A stretch of DNA of 64,000 nt, from NCBI GenBank assembly GCA_963828755.1, contig CAWHFY010000003.1, forward strand, positions 198,514 through 262,513, read 5' to 3'. A program made the position numbers and the translations under genes. This document shows positions 23,188 through 31,162 of the stretch, one piece after another (the stretch's first letter is position 1; each line of letters opens with the position of its first letter). This DNA is from WHSW01 sp963828755 (lineage in GTDB: Bacteria; Actinomycetota; Thermoleophilia; Solirubrobacterales; 70-9). Below the pieces are notes generated by a model. It had not been told where the DNA came from. It did not search any database and saw nothing but the letters and a program-made list of their open reading frames with translations.

Positions 23188-24104
23188 GTGTCCATCCCGA
23201 TCCCCACCCATATCCGCTCAGCATCCAAGCGTTCACCGCGAAGGTTGACCGGAGTACCGGTCGCGGCGATCCTGACAGTGGCGCTCGCGCTCCCGGCCGC
23301 GGCCGGAGCGGCGACCGCGTCGAGCCCCTTCAATGCGAATGATCGGGGCTGGCGTGTGGTGCACACCGTCAGCTGCGCGAACCCCACGCCGGCTGTGCCC
23401 ACGTTCAGCGCGACCGGCGGCAATCCCGGTGGCTAAATCAGCGCGGTCGATCAGGAGTTGCCGCCTGCCAGCAACGACGAGTGCGGTTGGGTGGCGCGCG
23501 GGGCCGGCGGCCTACCCGGCCAGATGAGAGCCAACTACGGCGGAACCGTTTCCTTTGACATCCGCCACGCCCGGCGATCACCGCCACCAATCCGCCCTCG
23601 CCGGCCAATGACAACACCCCAAGGTGACGGGAACGCTCGGGGCCGGGAGCCCGACGCAGGTCAAGGTGTTCAAGAACGCGACCTGCTCGGGGACCCCCGA
23701 TGCCACGGGCACCGCCGCCGAGTTCTCCGGCGCCGGGATCGCGGTCACGGTGACCGACAACTGCTCGAACTCGATCAGCTACGTCAAGAGCACTCCGGAT
23801 CCGGGCCAGGGCCCAACCGGCGATGCGCAGGCGCCCGGCGCCCATACGCAGGCCCCCAGCGATCGCGAAGGGTCCGAGGCGCCTAGAACAACTAAGAAGA
23901 AGGCGAGCTTCGAGTTCAGCGGCTCGGAAGCGGAATCGCGCTTCGAGTGAGGCTTGACAAGCGCGGCTTCGCTCTCTGCGCTTCCCGGCGAGGGTCAAGC
24001 CCAAGCCCGGCAAGCACACATTCGCGGTTCGGGCGATCGACGTCGCCGAAAACATCGGTGCGACGCCGGCGACCTACCACTGGACGTTGCAGCGGAAGGG
24101 CTAG
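23188..24104 (+). pseudogene. Secreted protein with signal peptide, stop codon and frameshifts
   Basis: GTG 23188 follows GAGGAGG and opens a signal peptide (A-A-I-L-T-V-A-L-A-L-P-A-A-A-G-A-A-T). A laminin-B-like domain starts N-D-R-G-W-R-V-V-H-T-V-S-C. At 23434 a TAA sits in frame in G-N-P-G-G-*-I-S-A-V-D-Q-E-L-P-P, where one base change would give Tyr. Further on, at least three shifts separate T-L-G-A-G-S-P-T-Q-V-K-V-F-K, then A-S-F-E-F-S-G-S-E-A-E-S-R-F-E, then R-L-D-K-R-G-F-A-L-C, then R-V-K-P-K-P-G-K-H-T-F-A-V-R-A-I-D. The last two are the bacterial Ig-like C-S-L-D/V-R-A-x-D module. Clearly dead. Confidence 0.75.
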
Positions 24105-24177
24105 CAGTGGCCGGGCTTGCAAGAACGGTGGCCAAGCGCCAGAGTGGGTTGCTGAGCAGGACGCCGATCGGAGCCGT

Positions 24178-24212
24178 CGTAACGTTTCATGGACGCCCGC
24201 CGCCTACAAAGG
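24178..24212 (+). promoter_or_regulatory. CGTAACG...GGACGC...TACAAAGG motif, copy 3
   Basis: CGTAACG, TTTCATGGACGC and CTACAAAGG over 35 nt, nearly the same as 23119-23152. Its AAAGGAG end doubles as the ribosome-binding site of the PP2C gene (ATG 24220). Confidence 0.45.
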
Positions 24213-24219
24213 AGTTCGG

Positions 24220-25839
24220 ATGGCAGCTCTGAACCGACGGTTCCGGCGAAGGTCGCGGCGGGGCGACGACGAGCCGGCGATCGCTGAGCCGGCGGCGCGG
24301 CCGCCCCGGAGCATCGAGGTCTCGTCGACGCCGGCGCCCGTCGAGATCGGCCCGGACGACCCGCTCCTCGCCTACCTCCAGAGCGCCGGCGGGGCGGTTG
24401 CGATCGACGCCGTGGAGCTCGACTCGCCCGCCCTTGCCGAGCTGCGGGCAGCGGGCGTGAAGATGGTCGTACCGCTCGTCAGCCAGGGCGAGTTGATCGG
24501 GGTCCTCAACCTTGGCCCGCGGCTGTCCGACCAGGAGTACTCCTCCGACGACCGCAAGCTGCTCGACAATCTCGCAGCTCAGGCGGCGCCGGCGCTGCGG
24601 GTAGGTCAGCTTGTCCGCGAGCAGGAGGCCGAAGCCGTAACCCGGCAGCGCTTCGAGCATGAGCTCGAGGTCGCCCGGCTGATCCAGCAGAACTTCCTCC
24701 CCAAAGAGCTTCCGGACCTCCCCGGCTGGCGGGTGTCCGCGTACTACCAGCCGGCGCGGGAGGTGGGTGGCGACTTCTACGACGTCATCCCCCTACCCGA
24801 CGGACGGGTCGGATTCGTCGTCGGCGACGTCACCGACAAGGGTGTGCCGGCCGCCCTTGTGATGTCCGCCACCCGCAGCGTCCTGCGGGCGTCCGCTCAG
24901 CGGCTGATCGAGCCGGGCACTGTGTTGGAGCGGGTGAACGAGCACCTCTGCCCCGACATGCCGGAGAAGATGTTCGTCACCTGCCTTTACGGGGTGCTCG
25001 ACCCCGCGAGCGGGCTACTGCGCTTCGCCAACGCAGGCCACGATGTGCCCTACGTGAAGACCGCCGACGGTGTCGAGGAGCTGCGCGCGCGGGGCATGCC
25101 CCTGGGTCTGATGCCCGGGATGGCCTACGAGGAGAAGGAGACCGTGCTCGAGCCAGGCGACAGCGTTCTCTTGCACTCCGACGGGATCGTCGAGGCGCAC
25201 GACCCCGACCGCCAGATGTTTGGCTTCCCACGCCTCAAGGAGACGGTGGCCGACGCGCCTGGCGGTCAGCCTCTGATCGACCGCGTGCTTCGCGATCTCG
25301 CGGGCTTCACCGGCGCCGCCACCGAGCAGGAGGACGACATCACGATGGTCACGCTCGAGCGCTCGGAAGCCTCGACGCAGGCCTCCCCCGGCTCCGACGA
25401 GACGATGCTGGCGGAGTTTGAGCTTGCGAGCGAGCCCGGCAACGAGCGCGAGGCCATGAGCCGGGTCGAGAATGCCGTCGCGGGCCTGGGCATGGACCCT
25501 GGGCGTTTGGAGCGACTCAAGACCGCGGTGGCCGAAGCGACGATGAACGCGATTGAGCATGGCAACGAGTACCGGCCGGATGCCGAGGTTGGGATCCGGG
25601 TCCTACGCCGTGGCAACGCCGTTCGCGTCCGGATAACCGATCGCGGCGAGGCAGGCGCGCTGCCGGAGCCCGAAGTCCCCGACCTCGAGGCGAAGCTCGA
25701 AGGCGGCCAGGAGCCGCGCGGCTGGGGCCTGTTCCTGATCGAGAAGATGGTCGACTATGCGCGGATGGAAACCGGTGCGGAGGGACGGACGCTCGAGCTG
25801 GGCATGCGCCTGAGAGGAGAGGACGATCGACATGGGTGA
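24220..25839 (+). CDS. GAF-PP2C phosphatase-HATPase fusion (partner-switching regulator)
   Basis: 539 residues in three domains. About 45-130: GAF (V-V-P-L-V-S-Q-G-E-L-I-G-V-L-N-L-G). About 155-365: SpoIIE/RsbU-type PP2C phosphatase with V-G-G-D-F-Y-D-V, V-V-G-D-V-T-D-K-G-V-P-A-A-L-V-M and D-D-I-T-M-V, giving the metal-binding aspartates. About 390-530: an RsbW-type HATPase with A-V-A-E-A-T-M-N-A-I-E-H-G-N (N box), I-T-D-R-G-E and R-G-W-G-L-F-L-I. The same polypeptide could therefore phosphorylate and dephosphorylate anti-sigma antagonists such as the two STAS proteins encoded next. ATG 24220 has AAAGGAG upstream. It overlaps the next gene by 8 nt. Confidence 0.92.
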   Translation: MAALNRRFRRRSRRGDDEPAIAEPAARPPRSIEVSSTPAPVEIGPDDPLLAYLQSAGGAVAIDAVELDSPALAELRAAGVKMVVPLVSQGELIGVLNLGPRLSDQEYSSDDRKLLDNLAAQAAPALRVGQLVREQEAEAVTRQRFEHELEVARLIQQNFLPKELPDLPGWRVSAYYQPAREVGGDFYDVIPLPDGRVGFVVGDVTDKGVPAALVMSATRSVLRASAQRLIEPGTVLERVNEHLCPDMPEKMFVTCLYGVLDPASGLLRFANAGHDVPYVKTADGVEELRARGMPLGLMPGMAYEEKETVLEPGDSVLLHSDGIVEAHDPDRQMFGFPRLKETVADAPGGQPLIDRVLRDLAGFTGAATEQEDDITMVTLERSEASTQASPGSDETMLAEFELASEPGNEREAMSRVENAVAGLGMDPGRLERLKTAVAEATMNAIEHGNEYRPDAEVGIRVLRRGNAVRVRITDRGEAGALPEPEVPDLEAKLEGGQEPRGWGLFLIEKMVDYARMETGAEGRTLELGMRLRGEDDRHG

Positions 25840-26191
25840 GCTGGACCTGGTCGTCCGCCGGCGCGGCGAGGCGGCGGTCATCGATCTGCGAGGCGAGATC
25901 GACTCCAAGGCCGAGCGGGCGCTCGAGAGGGCGTACACGCAGGCGACCCGGGCAGCGACGAGCTCGGTGATCCTGAACTTCGCCCGGGCTGAGTACATGA
26001 ACAGCACCGGGATCGCCCTGATCGTGAGGCTGCTGAGTCAGGCCAGGGCCGAGGGCGTGACGCTCGCCGCCTGCGGGCTGTCGGATCACTACCGCGAGAT
26101 CTTCGAGATCACCCGCCTGGCGGACTTCATGACGATCACCGACACCGAGGACGGCGCCGTGAGCGCCGGCGATGGGAGCAACGATGCCTGA
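25832..26191 (+). CDS. STAS anti-sigma factor antagonist 1
   Basis: 119 residues, RsbV/SpoIIAA-like STAS domain: A-V-I-D-L-R-G-E-I-D-S-K-A-E strand-helix, then V-I-L-N-F-A-R-A-E-Y-M-N-S-T-G-I-A-L-I-V-R-L. The Ser of M-N-S-T-G is the normal phosphorylation site. L-S-D-H-Y-R-E-I-F-E-I-T-R-L is the conserved C-terminal helix. It overlaps both neighbours (8 nt each), so it is translationally coupled to the phosphatase and to the second antagonist. Confidence 0.92.
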   Translation: MGELDLVVRRRGEAAVIDLRGEIDSKAERALERAYTQATRAATSSVILNFARAEYMNSTGIALIVRLLSQARAEGVTLAACGLSDHYREIFEITRLADFMTITDTEDGAVSAGDGSNDA

Positions 26192-26543
26192 GGCAGTGAC
26201 CAGCTTCGACGTGCGTGAGGCCTCTGAGACGACGCGCGTGATCGATATCAGGGGCGACATCACCGCGCAGAGCGAGGAGGTGTTGATGGATGCGTATGTC
26301 CGCGCGGACGGCGATCAGGTAGGAGCGATCGTCCTCAACTTCACCGGCCTCGACTACATGAACAGCGGTGGCATCGGACTGCTGGTCACGTTGCTGGTGC
26401 GGGCCCGGCGCCAGGGCCAACGCGTGCTGGCCTACGGCCTGTCGGACCATTACCGGCAGATCTTCGAGCTGACCCGGCTCGATGAAGCCGTTGGGATCCA
26501 CGAGTCCGAGGAAGAAGCCCTGGCGGCGGCCGGCGATTCGTAA
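26184..26543 (+). CDS. STAS anti-sigma factor antagonist 2
   Basis: 119 residues, a paralogue of the preceding gene. The core reads V-L-N-F-T-G-L-D-Y-M-N-S-G-G-I-G-L-L-V-T-L-L, so the phospho-acceptor is the Ser of M-N-S-G-G. The C-terminal helix L-S-D-H-Y-R-Q-I-F-E-L-T-R-L is almost the same as in the first copy. Two antagonists beside one kinase/phosphatase suggest two outputs or a dose effect. No sigma factor is encoded in the operon; the window's only sigma factor is 24 kb away. Confidence 0.92.
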   Translation: MPEAVTSFDVREASETTRVIDIRGDITAQSEEVLMDAYVRADGDQVGAIVLNFTGLDYMNSGGIGLLVTLLVRARRQGQRVLAYGLSDHYRQIFELTRLDEAVGIHESEEEALAAAGDS

Positions 26544-26557
26544 CGAGAACAATAAGA

Positions 26558-27844
26558 TCAGCGAAAGTCGAAGTTCTCCGAGTGGATGCGATCCGGCGGC
26601 ATCCCTCTTGCCGCGAATCCCGTCCTCATGTTGTCGATCATCACCTGGGGGCCACAGACGAAGACGTGCCCGTTCAAGACGTTCGGGTTCACGGCCGCGA
26701 TGTCCTCGACACTAAGGCGACCGAGCGAGCTCTTCCGGATCGGGATGACTCGAAATCGCGGGTAGCGGTCGGCTATCTCGTTGAGCACGTCGAGGAAGTG
26801 CGCCTGTTCCGCTCCGGGTGTGCAGTAGTAGAGATCTATCGGCAGCGAGTGGTCCAGGCTGCGAGCCCAGCTCAGAAATGGCGTGATGCCGATGCCACCC
26901 GCAATCCAGGTTTGCGAGTGAACCGGATCGTCGCTGAAGTAGAAGCTCCCGAAGGGTCCCTCCAGCTGTGCCTGGGCACCCGGACGTAGCTGCGCCACAA
27001 GCTTGGTGAAGTCGCCGAATTCCTTGACCACGATCCGGAGCTCACTGCCCGGCGGCGCGCTCGCGATCGTGAACGGATGGGACTCGCTGGGGACCCGGTC
27101 CTGGTGGAAGGTGGCATAGAGGAACTGCCCCGCCTGGAACTCGATTGGACGCGCGAGGGGGGTCATGACGATCTCCACCGCGTCCTCGTCGAGGCGATGG
27201 ACTTCGTCGACGCGGTAGGGGTGGCGCCCGACGCCCAGACGGCCTCCGATCACTCTGTATCCGAGACTCGTAACACCCGCCGCTGTCAGACATGCCAGAT
27301 AGACGGTCAATACAAGCGAGGAGGCTGCGGTGCCGCGTACCGCGAAGGCGTGGAACGCTCCGAGCACGAACGCCACGCCGAGGAGTCGCTGGACGAGCAC
27401 GAAGACTTGATAGCTGAGGCGTCCAACCAGACTAGTAACCACGAAGCCGATCAGCAGAACGAGTGCGATCACTCCGCTGAAAGTGCTCCATCCCGCCGAC
27501 GGAAGAAAGAGATCCAGTGCGCTACCGCCCGCGTGCAGGCTGAGGAATACGGCGTGGGTGACGGCCAGGATGACGACGAGCACTCCTATCCGTCGGTGCA
27601 GGCGGTAGAGGTGCTCCAAGCCGCCGGCGGCGCGTTCGACCGGACGAATCCGGCTCGCCAGTCCGAGGTTCGCTGCCCACGCTGCGATGCAGAAGAACGC
27701 GGCGAGGTTCGCGACGCTCTTGAAGATCTCGATTCCGCTGAGCCTGGATTCCAGCGATCCCGCCAGCAGCCAGGGGATGAGCGGGAACAGTACGACCACG
27801 GCGAGCACGAACCAGGCTGGGCGCCATGCGCGGGGACTCACCAC
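26558..27844 (-). CDS. Ferric-reductase-like transmembrane oxidoreductase
   Basis: 428 residues. About 10-210: six transmembrane helices, with candidate heme ligands in L-Y-R-L-H-R-R-I-G, A-V-T-H-A-V-F and G-A-F-H-A-F-A. About 220-428: ferredoxin-NADP reductase module, with Q-A-G-Q-F-L-Y-A-T-F and S-H-P-F-T-I-A-S-A-P (FAD), W-I-A-G-G-I-G-I-T-P-F-L (NAD(P) phosphate loop) and V-F-V-C-G-P-Q-V-M-I near the C-terminus. It likely passes electrons from NAD(P)H across the membrane to ferric iron or another acceptor. Tail-to-tail with the STAS gene (15 nt apart). A decayed tRNA lies upstream of its start. Confidence 0.9.
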   Translation of the reverse strand: MVSPRAWRPAWFVLAVVVLFPLIPWLLAGSLESRLSGIEIFKSVANLAAFFCIAAWAANLGLASRIRPVERAAGGLEHLYRLHRRIGVLVVILAVTHAVFLSLHAGGSALDLFLPSAGWSTFSGVIALVLLIGFVVTSLVGRLSYQVFVLVQRLLGVAFVLGAFHAFAVRGTAASSLVLTVYLACLTAAGVTSLGYRVIGGRLGVGRHPYRVDEVHRLDEDAVEIVMTPLARPIEFQAGQFLYATFHQDRVPSESHPFTIASAPPGSELRIVVKEFGDFTKLVAQLRPGAQAQLEGPFGSFYFSDDPVHSQTWIAGGIGITPFLSWARSLDHSLPIDLYYCTPGAEQAHFLDVLNEIADRYPRFRVIPIRKSSLGRLSVEDIAAVNPNVLNGHVFVCGPQVMIDNMRTGFAARGMPPDRIHSENFDFR

Positions 27845-27880
27845 CCGGGCGAGCGTATCCGTTCTTCTCCGCTTCCCTGG

Positions 27881-27953
27881 AGGGGCCGGGATGGATTCGA
27901 ACCATCGCCTTGACGATATGAGTCGCTGCTCTAACCATCTGAGCTACGAGGAC
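27881..27953 (-). pseudogene. Decayed tRNA-Met(CAT)-like gene
   Basis: A 73-nt minus-strand sequence with D arm GCTC/GAGC and a good T arm (GATGG-TTCGAAT-CCATC). The acceptor strands GTCCTCG and CGGCCCC pair at only a few positions, and the anticodon stem around CTCATAT does not close. Small deletions relative to a normal tRNA-Met would explain it. A tRNA finder may still call it with a low score. Confidence 0.5.
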
Positions 27954-28097
27954 GGTTCGAGCGACACCTTCCGAGAGGAGATACTGATCGATTCCTTAGC
28001 CGAGGAGGAGGACGCCGGATCTCAACCGCGGTGCAGGGAGACTCGGTATGCACCGGACCGATGCTTTACGAGGGCGCGTTACGTCTTCAGCTAGGTA

Positions 28098-28181
28098 TGT
28101 ATTTGCTCGCGCACTGCTCCGTTCCCGCCTCACCCCCCCTTGTGCGCCACGGATGCGCCAGTAAGCGCCAGTCCCCAGCGG
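28098..28181 (+). repeat. 85-bp repeat, copy R3
   Basis: TGTATTTGCTCGCGCACTGC and then CCGCCTCACCCCCC, GTGCGCCACGGATGCGCC and AGTAAGCGCCAGTCCCCAGC. Same orientation as R1 and R2. Its right end abuts the 3' end of the membrane-protein remnant. Confidence 0.75.
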
Positions 28182-28192
28182 TCCAGACAATC

Positions 28193-28430
28193 GCACCCGC
28201 TTCGAGAAGCGCGTCGGCAGAGTTTGGTTTCCTTCCCACCTTGGATGAGGTGCGAGGTCAGCACGGCCGTCGCCCACAGCGCGCCCCCAAGATCAGCACG
28301 AAACGAGGCCGAGGGACAGCCTCCGGAGCGCGACCGTACGGCGGTCGATCTTCCCCGGATCGCCGACGATCAGCGCGACGAGCAGCCCGCCTTCGATCAG
28401 CGGGAGCAGCCAACACGCTCCACGCTGCGC
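28193..28430 (-). pseudogene. Membrane-protein fragment, frameshifted and truncated
   Basis: Minus-strand frames combine to L-P-L-I-E-G-G-L-L-V-A-L-I-V-G-D-P-G-K-I-D-R-R, then A-L-W-A-T-A-V-L-T-S-H-L-I-Q-G-G-K-E-T. Two hydrophobic helices separated by a basic loop, with a frame change between them. The pattern fits an uncharacterised actinobacterial membrane-protein family. It ends abruptly at repeat R3. Confidence 0.45.
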
Positions 28431-28480
28431 CGATTGCGACGACCAGGCGCCGTTCCCGGTCCCGTGAGAGGATGAGAGGC

Positions 28481-28882
28481 ATGCGACAACATCGTTCCTA
28501 CGCGATCGCGGCGCTTACGGCGCTGGTCGTCTGCGCTCCACTCGCAGCCGGATGCGGCGGCGACAACGACACAACGACGACCACATCCGCCCTGGAGAGC
28601 GAGCAGCAGAGCATCGATGCGGCTATCAAGTCGTGCAAGGACCAGGCACAACAGCTCAGCGGTGCTGCTGGAACCGCCCTGGCGAGCGCTTGCACTTCCG
28701 TCGGCAACACGGCCAAGCAGGTCCTGAACGCGGGCGGCGAAGACGTAGAGCAGGCGCTCTCGGATGCAGCGGGCTCCTGCAAGAACGAGGTCGGCCAGCT
28801 CCCCTCGGGCCAGGCTCAGGATGCGCTCTCGAGCCTTTGCGACGCGATGGCGACAGCGGCGACCCCGGGGCCCACCGAGTAG
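28481..28882 (+). CDS. Putative lipoprotein (133 aa)
   Basis: Signal peptide with lipobox: A-A-L-T-A-L-V-V-C-A-P-L-A-A-G-C-G-G, with Cys lipidated. A Thr/Asp-rich linker (D-N-D-T-T-T-T-T) leads to an alanine- and glutamine-rich helical domain with four cysteines (K-S-C-K-D, S-A-C-T, G-S-C-K, S-L-C-D) that could form two disulfides. It probably forms a small surface helical bundle; function unknown. ATG 28481 follows GAGAGG. Confidence 0.75.
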   Translation: MRQHRSYAIAALTALVVCAPLAAGCGGDNDTTTTTSALESEQQSIDAAIKSCKDQAQQLSGAAGTALASACTSVGNTAKQVLNAGGEDVEQALSDAAGSCKNEVGQLPSGQAQDALSSLCDAMATAATPGPTE

Positions 28883-28949
28883 AGGATCGCGGGGCCGGAG
28901 CTGTCCCGGGACCTGACAGCGTTTCTTGGTCCGGCAGTGCTTCGGTAGA

Positions 28950-29327
28950 TCAACCGGAACCGTCGAGAAGGCGACGGCCATCTCCGCTGCCCGACGATTC
29001 CTCTAGGGGCTCAACCACCAGCATCAGATCCTCGACGGCGCTGACCCGAACGGCCTCTCCAGCGTCCGCCCCCGCCTCGCACCTCGCCTCCCAGAGCTCG
29101 CCATGCACCCGCACCTGGCCACTCGGCCGACACCGCACCACGATCTCTGCGGTCTTGCCGACCATCGCCTCGGGGCCGGTCTTCGGCCGCCACCGCCGCG
29201 CCAACCGCCGGCCCCAGACGACCTCGCCGACCTCGGCGATCGCGCCGCAGAGCACAACCACCAGGTTCCAAGGCGAGGGAACGAATAGGGAGACGACGAT
29301 CGCGAGGAACAGGACCACGCGGTCCAT
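28950..29327 (-). CDS. NfeD-like protein (OB-fold, membrane anchored)
   Basis: 125 residues: two hydrophobic helices at about 4-35 (V-V-L-F-L-A-I-V-V-S-L-F-V, then N-L-V-V-V-L-C-G-A-I-A-E), then an OB-fold starting M-V-G-K-T-A-E-I-V and continuing G-Q-V-R-V-H-G-E-L-W-E-A-R-C, the NfeD C-terminal signature. NfeD proteins usually work with stomatin/SPFH partners; none is in the window, so it stands alone. No enzymatic residues. Confidence 0.82.
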   Translation of the reverse strand: MDRVVLFLAIVVSLFVPSPWNLVVVLCGAIAEVGEVVWGRRLARRWRPKTGPEAMVGKTAEIVVRCRPSGQVRVHGELWEARCEAGADAGEAVRVSAVEDLMLVVEPLEESSGSGDGRRLLDGSG

Positions 29328-29467
29328 CCTCCCACGCCCGACACCGGTCGTGGCGCGCTTCCATCGGCTGCGGGAGCGTCCTCGTCCGGGCCGAGCGCGA
29401 GCCGCTGGTCAAGCGACGGATGCGTAGTAGGCACCCGGCCGGAAATCTGCCTGGTTGCGCTGACAGT

Positions 29468-29473
29468 TAGGCT
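29468..29473 (+). promoter_or_regulatory. -10 element (TAGGCT) for a leaderless start
   Basis: TAGGCT, 8 nt, then GTG 29482. Confidence 0.5.
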
Positions 29474-29481
29474 CCGAGCAC

Positions 29482-29907
29482 GTGAAGGCGCTCGCGCTGA
29501 TGCTGATCCTTGCGTCCCTGGCCCTGGCGGGGGGCTGCGGCGACGACGACAACTCCACGTCGTCGACCGGCGCGAGCGAGGCCTCCGGGGCAGGCTCGGG
29601 CGGCGACGACGCGCTGAACGCGGAGGCGCAGGCGACGACGCGCAAGGCGCAGACGGCGATCGAGACCTACGCGGACGACAACAACGGCTCCTACGCCGGC
29701 GCCACCGCGACGGAACTGTCGATGATCGATCCAGGCCTCTCCGCCGGCGACCTGGAGGTGGTCGCGACCGACAGCTCGTACACGATCACGGTCCTCTCGG
29801 CATCCGGGACGACGTTCTCGATCGACGGCGAGCAGGGCGGCGCGACCGAGCGCACGTGCGATCCGCCGGGCGACCCGGGCTGCAGCGAGAGCGGCGACTG
29901 GGGGTGA
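29482..29907 (+). CDS. Putative lipoprotein (141 aa)
   Basis: Lipobox L-I-L-A-S-L-A-L-A-G-G-C, with acylated Cys, then a Ser/Gly/Asp linker. The helix starting A-Q-A-T-T-R-K-A-Q-T-A-I-E-T-Y-A-D-D-N-N-G-S-Y resembles the N-terminal helix-loop of type II pseudopilins. It is followed by a short sheet (L-E-V-V-A-T-D-S-S-Y-T-I-T-V-L) and C-D-P-P-G-D-P-G-C. Pseudopilin-like fold on a lipid anchor rather than a prepilin peptidase site. Role unknown. GTG start is leaderless. Confidence 0.78.
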   Translation: MKALALMLILASLALAGGCGDDDNSTSSTGASEASGAGSGGDDALNAEAQATTRKAQTAIETYADDNNGSYAGATATELSMIDPGLSAGDLEVVATDSSYTITVLSASGTTFSIDGEQGGATERTCDPPGDPGCSESGDWG

Positions 29908-29993
29908 GCGCTTAGGGCGGGCGATCGGATTTCTCGGGCCGCCTCCGGTTCACAGTGCCAGCGACCGCCGCGGGCCAAGTTACGGGTGCCGCG

Positions 29994-30239
29994 ATGCGCC
30001 GGATCACGCCCCTGATCGCCGTCGCCGCGGCGTGGTGCTCGGCTCGCGCAGCGACCCGGCCGTCCCGGACGTCGCGGGTCAGACAAAGACTCCGCGATTC
30101 TGGAGCTGAAGAACGCCGGGTACGAAATTGAGGTAAAGGGCCCGGACCACGACAGGTTCCGCTGGCGACCGTTGATCCCCGCGCGGGAGACGAGCTGGCC
30201 GAAGACGAAATCGTCACCATCGTCCTGCAGTCGCCGTAG
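29994..30239 (+). pseudogene. Small exported PASTA-domain protein, multiple frameshifts
   Basis: Joining three frames gives M-R-R-I-T-P-L-I-A-V-A-A-A-V-V-L-G (signal), then S-D-P-A-V-P-D-V-A-G-Q, D-S-A-I-L-E-L-K-N-A-G-Y-E-I-E-V and finally T-V-D-P-R-A-G-D-E-L-A-E-D-E-I-V-T-I-V-L, ending at TAG 30239. That is a complete PASTA domain (beta-lactam/peptidoglycan-sensing fold) after a signal sequence. At least three indels in 245 nt. The rest of 29908-30391 shows nothing else. Confidence 0.6.
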
Positions 30240-30391
30240 TTCCTCGCGACCGGCGCCGGGGCCTTCACGGCCTGACGACGCCGACCGAGCCCGGTTGAGG
30301 GCCTTCGAGGATTCGATTTGGGCACCAGAACGCGTTTAGTGCCCTGGCTCCATCAGGAAGCGCTCCGCTCCGGGGGCGTCTTGCCCGGCAT

Positions 30392-31162
30392 CTAGCCGGC
30401 GGCGAGCGCGTACACGAACATCGCAGCCGCGCTCGCCAACAGCGCCCAGCCGGTCGACGAGACCGAGCGGGCACCGCCGGGCGCCGTCTTCTCGACAACC
30501 ATCACCCCGGTGAGCGCGGCCATCCAGACGAGGCTGGCGACCCCGACCGCGAACATGACAAGCATCAGCGCCCAGCAGCAGCCGACGCAGAAGAGCCCGT
30601 GGCGGGCTCCGAGCCTCGCCGCGCCGACGGTCCCCCGCTCGTAGTAGCGGCGCACAAAGGCTCCGGGGTGCCGGCACTGGCGGAGACAAGCCTCCTTCAG
30701 GGAGCTGAACTGAAACGCGCCGGCGAGCGCCAGAGTGGTCGGGAGGATCAGCCCCTGGTTGGCCCGCAGCCAGGAGCTCGAGTCCACCGCCTGATGAACG
30801 CAGACGTCGAATCCGAAAGCGAGGGCGCCGAACACTGTCCACGCTGCCGCATACCCACCGAGCAGGCCGGCGAGCGCGCGTCCCGGATGAGGTTGGCGCC
30901 CGGCAGCGAGTTCGAAGGTGCGGATCAGAGGCAGGCTGCTGGGCAGCATCATGGCGGCCACCATCACCTGCCAGGCCAGGAGCGAGAGCAGGACGGCGAT
31001 CGCCAGCGGAGCGCCGCCCTCGATCAACTCGTCGTGGCCGAAGTGGGCGCCCGCGCCGCTCAGCGCGGCGGCGATCGAGACAGCCCAGGCGATCGCGACC
31101 GCCCCCAGCACCGGCCGGGGGACGGCCGCCGCCCGGGAGAGGGTGGCGCTGGCGACGCTCAA
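30392..31162 (-). CDS. DUF2182 family membrane protein
   Basis: 256 residues, seven or so transmembrane helices. Characteristic motifs: W-Q-V-M-V-A-A-M-M-L-P-S-S-L-P-L-I (conserved A-M-M-x-P), G-Y-A-A-A-W-T-V-F-G, and the Cys-rich A-G-A-F-Q-F-S-S-L-K-E-A-C-L-R-Q-C-R-H-P followed by F-C-V-G-C-C-W-A-L-M, probable metal ligands. Annotated elsewhere as predicted metal-binding integral membrane protein. TTG 31162 overlaps the stop of the DUF1326 gene by 3 nt (TTGA), so the pair is translationally coupled. Confidence 0.87.
   Translation of the reverse strand: MSVASATLSRAAAVPRPVLGAVAIAWAVSIAAALSGAGAHFGHDELIEGGAPLAIAVLLSLLAWQVMVAAMMLPSSLPLIRTFELAAGRQPHPGRALAGLLGGYAAAWTVFGALAFGFDVCVHQAVDSSSWLRANQGLILPTTLALAGAFQFSSLKEACLRQCRHPGAFVRRYYERGTVGAARLGARHGLFCVGCCWALMLVMFAVGVASLVWMAALTGVMVVEKTAPGGARSVSSTGWALLASAAAMFVYALAAG

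Larger units (their letters stand above)
27954..28480. other. Gene-poor stretch with repeat R3 and a membrane-protein remnant
   Basis: About 530 bp between the decayed tRNA and the lipoprotein gene. It contains the third ~85-bp repeat and a broken membrane-protein frame on the minus strand. No intact gene seen. Confidence 0.5.

Noticed and set aside
28140..28475. A 111-codon plus-strand gene upstream of the lipoprotein
   Set aside because: The opposite strand shows a recognisable membrane-protein remnant in the same bases, and the plus frame is polar low-complexity sequence.
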